In this document: positions 59,724 to 64,000 of the stretch, in pieces
How the letters are laid out: each line of letters begins with the position of its first letter
How positions within the stretch are numbered: the first letter of the stretch is position 1
Assembly (NCBI GenBank): GCA_965224105.1
Contig: CBDCYH010000001.1
Location: 806,001-870,000 of the forward strand
From: CBDCYH01 sp965224105
GTDB lineage: Bacteria > Bacteroidota > Rhodothermia > Rhodothermales > JABDKH01
Direction of reading: 5' to 3'
Length of the DNA: 64,000 nucleotides
Position numbers and translations under genes: made by a program
The notes under the pieces: generated by a model
The model's database searches: none
The model's input: only the letters and a program-made list of their open reading frames with translations
Told to the model about the DNA's origin: nothing

Positions 59724-62132
59724 CTAGTTCCGGAGGGGTTTGTTTGTGGACAGGATATGGGTGATCCTCTCTTTCGTTTTGTCCTCACTTAGGAGTTCGA
59801 CAAACACTTCGCGTTCCAGCTCGAGTAAATAGTCTTCGTGGACATATTCCGGTCCGGTGAGGTCTCCCCCGCACATCACGAAAGCCAATCGGCTCGCCAG
59901 GAATTGGTCATACTCGGAGATGAACCGACCTTGCAGGAACTGGTAAGCGGCAACCTCCATGGCGGCAGCTCCCGCTTTACCGAGAACGCGGATAGATGAG
60001 TTAACCGGTGGCGCCAAATAACCTTGCTTTGACAATCGGATGACTTCGGTTTTGGCGACCTGAAATCGCCGATCACTATTCATGCATATCAAACCGGACG
60101 GACTCAAGTATCCCATCTCCTGGGCTTCGCGGGCGCTCGTCGCTACCTTCGCCATCGCAACCTGCTGGAAGTACTTAATCAGGCTGGCTTGGATCTCGCT
60201 ATCAAAACCGTTTGGAGCTTCTGCGGAAGCCAGTGCGGCAAGCCGCATCGTTCCAGTTCCCGCTGGGATTACACCAACGCCTAGCTCAACGAGTCCAATG
60301 TATGATTCAGATGCGACTACCGGATGTGGACAGGCCATGAGCATTTCGCATGCGCCACCAAGCATCATCTGATGCCCCGCAACCACAACGGGTTTCTCCG
60401 CATACCGCACCCGCTGAATCGTTTGCTGGAATTGCCTGACGACTTCTTTAACCATGTCGAAATCGCCCATGGCAACCGCCATCGCTAGCTCACCCAGGTT
60501 GGCACCCACGGAAAAATTGGATCCGGTATTACCAACCACAACGCCTCTCAGATTTCGACCAGCCTCTACAAAATCGATAGCCGCATTAAGTCCCTGCATT
60601 ACCTCCTGCCCGAGAGAGTTCGCCTTCGAGTGAAACTCGAATATTGCAACTCCATCTCCGGCGTCAACCAACGTGCTCTCGCTGTTCTTCCACAGGACTC
60701 GGTCCTTGTCAAGGAGTAATGCGGGTAATGTCAGTTCGTCACCAGGAGCCTGCAACAACTCGAACGAGCCCGATCCCGGTTGATAAACCTGGAGATCACC
60801 GGATGTACCCTTGTAAAAGGATTCTATGCCGTCGGTATCCATCTGATTGATCCAGTCGGGAAGGGCGAAATCCATGTTGCGCATCTCGGCAAGAACTCTC
60901 TCGAAACCGATTACATCCCAAATTTGAAACGGTCCTAGCTCCCAACCGAATCCCCAGCAAATGGCATTGTCAACACTATTAATATGGTCGGTGACCTCAG
61001 GAATTCTTCTCGCAGCATAAGCCATCATGTCCAAAGTTGTCTCGCGGAAGAAAGAGCCCACTCGGCCCTCGTCCTCGTACAACGCCACTAGCCTTTTTCC
61101 GAGGTCTGAAATCTTCTTTATCTCATCAAACCCTGGTAAGTCAAGCGGCTTGGGTTCCTGGTAAGATCCGGACGCCGGATCAATCGACTTGATTACCTTT
61201 CCCTCCTTCTTATAAAACCCTGCACGGGTTTTTGCGCCGAGAGCGCCCGCATCAATCAAGTCATCGAGGACTTTCGGTGTATTAAATTTCTCGATGCTTT
61301 CGTCGTCTGGAAGTGCCTGCCGCAGATTCTCAACGACATGGCGCATTACGTCCAGTCCAACCACATCCGCAGTCCTAAACGTGCCCGATTTTGGTCTCCC
61401 CATCACGGGACCCGTCAGCTTATCGACTTCTTCAATCGAATACTCGCCGTTCGTGAATTTGTCGATCGCGCACTTCATCCCGTAAATACCGATCCTGTTG
61501 CCGATGAAGTATGGCCGATCCTTCGCGATTACAATTCCTTTTCCCAAATGAATGCGCGCGAAATGCTTGACGCGTTCTACAACATCTGGATTCGTCGCTG
61601 GCGTCGGAATTACTTCCAGCAGCTTGAGGTAACGCGGAGGATTGAAGAAGTGCGTCCCAAGAAAACGGGTATTAAAACTATCTGAGCACTCGCTGGAAAT
61701 ATCCGCTATCGGCAATCCGCTTGTGTTGCTAGAGACAATTGTATCGGGACCAATGTGAGCTTCAACTTTCTTGAGAACGGATCTCTTGATGTCCATCCGT
61801 TCGACGACAACCTCCACCACCCAGTCAACCTCCGACAGCCGACCAAGGTGCTCGTCCATATTGCCGAGCCGGATGCGTTTGGAAGCGGCCGCAGTGAAGA
61901 AAGGCGCTGGCTTTAATTTGCCCGCCTGCTTAAATAACTTTTCTACAATCGCATTCTTGTTGGCTCCTTCCTTTGGAGCAATATCCAGGAGATCCACATG
62001 CAATCCCGCATTTGCGAAGTGGGCCGCAATTTGTGAACCCATCGTACCCGCACCCAGGACCGCGACTCGTTTAAATGGCCTGTTGATTTCTTTTCCGGCT
62101 GGTTCGCGTTCGTCTGAGGACTGTTGATGCAT
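59724..62132 (-). CDS. fadN: 3-hydroxyacyl-CoA dehydrogenase/enoyl-CoA hydratase, FadN type
   Basis: Carries out hydration and second oxidation of beta-oxidation. 802 residues. Domain order is dehydrogenase first: NAD-binding VAVLGAGTMGSQIAAHFANAG at residues about 23-45, then the 3HCDH C-terminal domain (RPYFIGNRIGIYGMKCAID, FRTADVVGLDVMRHVVENL). The crotonase domain follows from about residue 490, with both catalytic glutamates present in GGACEMLMACPHP and GLVELGVGVIPAGTG. This reversed order distinguishes FadN (Bacillus YusL) from FadB, where the hydratase is N-terminal. 16 bp after fadD. Confidence 0.93.
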   Translation of the reverse strand: MHQQSSDEREPAGKEINRPFKRVAVLGAGTMGSQIAAHFANAGLHVDLLDIAPKEGANKNAIVEKLFKQAGKLKPAPFFTAAASKRIRLGNMDEHLGRLSEVDWVVEVVVERMDIKRSVLKKVEAHIGPDTIVSSNTSGLPIADISSECSDSFNTRFLGTHFFNPPRYLKLLEVIPTPATNPDVVERVKHFARIHLGKGIVIAKDRPYFIGNRIGIYGMKCAIDKFTNGEYSIEEVDKLTGPVMGRPKSGTFRTADVVGLDVMRHVVENLRQALPDDESIEKFNTPKVLDDLIDAGALGAKTRAGFYKKEGKVIKSIDPASGSYQEPKPLDLPGFDEIKKISDLGKRLVALYEDEGRVGSFFRETTLDMMAYAARRIPEVTDHINSVDNAICWGFGWELGPFQIWDVIGFERVLAEMRNMDFALPDWINQMDTDGIESFYKGTSGDLQVYQPGSGSFELLQAPGDELTLPALLLDKDRVLWKNSESTLVDAGDGVAIFEFHSKANSLGQEVMQGLNAAIDFVEAGRNLRGVVVGNTGSNFSVGANLGELAMAVAMGDFDMVKEVVRQFQQTIQRVRYAEKPVVVAGHQMMLGGACEMLMACPHPVVASESYIGLVELGVGVIPAGTGTMRLAALASAEAPNGFDSEIQASLIKYFQQVAMAKVATSAREAQEMGYLSPSGLICMNSDRRFQVAKTEVIRLSKQGYLAPPVNSSIRVLGKAGAAAMEVAAYQFLQGRFISEYDQFLASRLAFVMCGGDLTGPEYVHEDYLLELEREVFVELLSEDKTKERITHILSTNKPLRN

Positions 62133-62148
62133 GTATTGTTGCTAGATA

Positions 62149-63993
62149 TTAATGTGACGCGTAAAGCTTAGATATTTCCGTCGCGTATCGTTCATAAACT
62201 TTCGTACGCTTAACTTTTAGCGTTGGTGTGAGAAGGCCATCATCCATTGAGAGCACTTCGGGGATGAGGGCAAAATGTTTTATCGTTGACCACGGCGCCA
62301 TTCCTTCATTCGCCTTGTCAATAAGTTCTTGGTATCGGCGGATTATGGCAGGCTCGACAACCAGCTCTGCCATCGCCTTCTTTCCGTCGATCCCAACGGA
62401 ATCTGCATACGCTCTCAGAATACTCTCTTCCGGGAAGATCAGGGCAGAACAATACTTGTAACCCGGTCCTACTACTACTGCCTGCTCAATATGCGGATTC
62501 ACCTTCAACCGATTTTCCAATGGCTGAGGCATCACATACTTGCCAGTCGATAATTTGAAAAGGTCCTTTTTTCGATCCGTGATACGCAGGAAGGTGCCGT
62601 CAAACTCGCCAATGTCGCCTGTATGAAACCATCCATCGTCGTCGATGACTTCGGCCGTCTTTTCGGGTGCCTTGTAGTAGCCCTTCATCACATGCGGTCC
62701 GCGCGTCAGAATCTCTCCGTCTTCTGCAATTTTTACCTCCACTCCCGGGATGGGTTCACCCACCGTTCCCGTCTTGTTTCTCGAGGGCCGGGTGAAGGTA
62801 ATGACCGGGCTGGTTTCCGTTAACCCGTACCCTTGTATGATGTTAATACCGGCAGCAGAAAAAATATCTGCAAGCTCTTTGGAGAGAGCCGCACCACCGG
62901 ATATTACGTAGCGGACTCGTCCACCCATCACCTCCCGCCATTTCGAGAATACGAGCTTGTCTGCGACACTCATTTTCAACTTGTACACGCCGGAAGGTTT
63001 GGAACCGACATCGAATTTTCTCGCAAGTTCGATCGCCCAATAAAGCAACTTCCGTTTTGTTGCCGACAAAGACTCTCCCCTTTCCAGTATTCGGGAATAA
63101 ACTTTTTCGAGAACGCGTGGAACGGTCGCAAAAACCGTAGGACGAACATCTATAAAGTCTTCTGCAACTCGATCTGGTGTCGAGAAAAACACGTCTGTAC
63201 CATACCCAAGGAATCCGTAGTGGAGGGCTCGAGCGAACACATGCGTCAGCGGCAGAAACGACAAACCGACCTCACCACCAGGGCCACTTCGATAGCCATC
63301 CATCCCGCTGAATGATGTCATGCCGTTGGAAGAAAGGTTCTCGTGCGTAAGAACGACACCCTTCGGTACGCCCGTGGTGCCGCTTGTGTAAATGATGGTC
63401 GCTACATCGTCGACTTTAATATCGCGCAGCAGGCGGTCAACGTAGTCGGAGTCGCCGCCCATATTGTCGCGCCCCAACCCCTGAACAGCTGGAAGTCCAT
63501 AACAAGCAAGGTCGTCTGTGCTAACCCTCGGGACAGACCCTCGGGCAACGATCACTTTGGTAATACCAGTTCGCTCAAGAATTGGCTGCACGTTGTTAAA
63601 TTGTGATTCGTCGGACACGATCAATGTGTGTGCTTCCGCATGGTTGATCACATACTCAATGGACTCAAGAGAGTGGGTGAGGTAGATGGGTACGTTTATA
63701 AGTCCGGCAATGAGACAGGCCATATCCGCAATGCAGAAATGGACGTCACTATGCATGTAGAAGGCGACCTTACTTCCAGGCTGAAGACCCAACTCCCGGA
63801 GACCAACGGCAAGCTCCTCTGACTCGCGCCGAAATTCGTTCAGCGTCCAGGTAACCCATTCACTGCCTGACTTGTGGCTCAGTTTGCTTTTACCCCCGTA
63901 TGTATCAACTGCCGCGTACAATAACTCCGTTAGCGTATGGCCCAAATACGCGACCCCGGTGTTTGGAGGTGCGATATGAATACGGTCGCTCAT
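62149..63993 (-). CDS. fadD: Long-chain fatty acid--CoA ligase
   Basis: Activates fatty acids to acyl-CoA with ATP. 614 residues, complete: ATG 63993 is 7 bp from the window edge. The P-loop motif IIYTSGTTGVPKGVVLTHEN near residue 195 and the A5/A7 motifs GYGLTETSPVITFTRP and DGWFHTGDIGEFDG define the adenylate-forming family, and ITDRKKDLFKLSTGKYVMPQ is the hinge with the catalytic region. An early long-chain FACS-like element matches the Bacteroidota type. First visible gene of the fadD-fadN-fadA-fadE operon; any promoter lies outside the window. Confidence 0.95.
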   Translation of the reverse strand: MSDRIHIAPPNTGVAYLGHTLTELLYAAVDTYGGKSKLSHKSGSEWVTWTLNEFRRESEELAVGLRELGLQPGSKVAFYMHSDVHFCIADMACLIAGLINVPIYLTHSLESIEYVINHAEAHTLIVSDESQFNNVQPILERTGITKVIVARGSVPRVSTDDLACYGLPAVQGLGRDNMGGDSDYVDRLLRDIKVDDVATIIYTSGTTGVPKGVVLTHENLSSNGMTSFSGMDGYRSGPGGEVGLSFLPLTHVFARALHYGFLGYGTDVFFSTPDRVAEDFIDVRPTVFATVPRVLEKVYSRILERGESLSATKRKLLYWAIELARKFDVGSKPSGVYKLKMSVADKLVFSKWREVMGGRVRYVISGGAALSKELADIFSAAGINIIQGYGLTETSPVITFTRPSRNKTGTVGEPIPGVEVKIAEDGEILTRGPHVMKGYYKAPEKTAEVIDDDGWFHTGDIGEFDGTFLRITDRKKDLFKLSTGKYVMPQPLENRLKVNPHIEQAVVVGPGYKYCSALIFPEESILRAYADSVGIDGKKAMAELVVEPAIIRRYQELIDKANEGMAPWSTIKHFALIPEVLSMDDGLLTPTLKVKRTKVYERYATEISKLYASH

Positions 63994-64000
63994 GATTTAG

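Noticed and set aside
1..64000. Mobile elements, CRISPR, tRNA/rRNA genes
   Set aside because: I looked in all intergenic regions for direct repeats, transposase or integrase frames and tRNA T-loop patterns and saw none I could support; a covariance-model tRNA search would be decisive.

Overview
The window looks like a chromosomal segment of a free-living, aerobic, Gram-negative bacterium of the Bacteroidota, most likely a Rhodothermia or Balneolia type marine lineage. That placement is an inference. It rests on a type IX secretion plug-like lipoprotein (DUF5103), a DUF3078 outer-membrane-like protein, a tiny Hc1/histone H1-like DNA-binding protein, many lipoprotein signal peptides, SpmA/SpmB homologues without sporulation genes, and an intermediate GC content by eye. 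Genes are packed tightly on both strands. I saw no rRNA, tRNA, CRISPR array, insertion sequence, integrase or phage gene. Strong Shine-Dalgarno sequences precede several genes (for example near 20345, 35553, 51511 and 58507).

Layout, left to right. 1-6.9 kb: an unknown gene cut by the window edge, a DinB protein, an active/inactive pair of M16 peptidases, a YdeI/OmpD-associated protein, a CoA-disulfide-reductase-like flavoprotein, and a methylmalonyl-CoA-epimerase-like protein fused to a catalytically dead alpha/beta-hydrolase-like domain. 6.9-12.9 kb: uvrC, spmA-spmB, an M14 carboxypeptidase and glycogen synthase glgA. 12.9-20.3 kb (minus): a cell-envelope block of metzincin lipoprotein, T9SS-plug-like lipoprotein, membrane gluzincin with TPR-like tail and DUF3078 protein, preceded by the 59-residue histone H1-like gene. 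20.4-29.6 kb: a degenerate amino-acid-kinase-like gene, dnaE, sanA-like, dienelactone hydrolase, glutamine-amidotransferase-type hydrolase, a lytic transglycosylase, cytochrome c and an SxtJ-like membrane protein. 30-35.5 kb: ppk1, dnaG and, divergently, polyphosphate glucokinase ppgK, then a TerB-like gene. 35.8-40.4 kb: a small membrane protein, a SPOR lipoprotein, deoC, a lipid kinase, and a metal-chelate ABC binding protein plus permease with no ATPase.

40.4-49.0 kb (minus) is the most unusual region: seven same-strand genes encoding three paralogous secreted beta-propeller (LVIVD-like) proteins, a TPR protein, an esterase lipoprotein, a small secreted protein of unknown function and a multicopper oxidase. 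Two propellers carry a conserved set of histidines; the third has lost part of it. I propose this as a candidate undescribed extracytoplasmic redox/metal system.

49-56 kb: a second DinB protein, polyprenyl synthetase, metallo-beta-lactamase-fold hydrolase, ParA-like ATPase, acyl-CoA carboxylase beta subunit, a CsbD-like small protein with a clear terminator, an unknown gene, and trhO. 56-64 kb (minus): a complete fatty-acid beta-oxidation operon in the order fadD, fadN-type bifunctional enzyme, fadA, fadE. Together with glycogen synthase and polyphosphate enzymes this suggests a heterotroph that oxidises lipids and stores carbon and phosphate.
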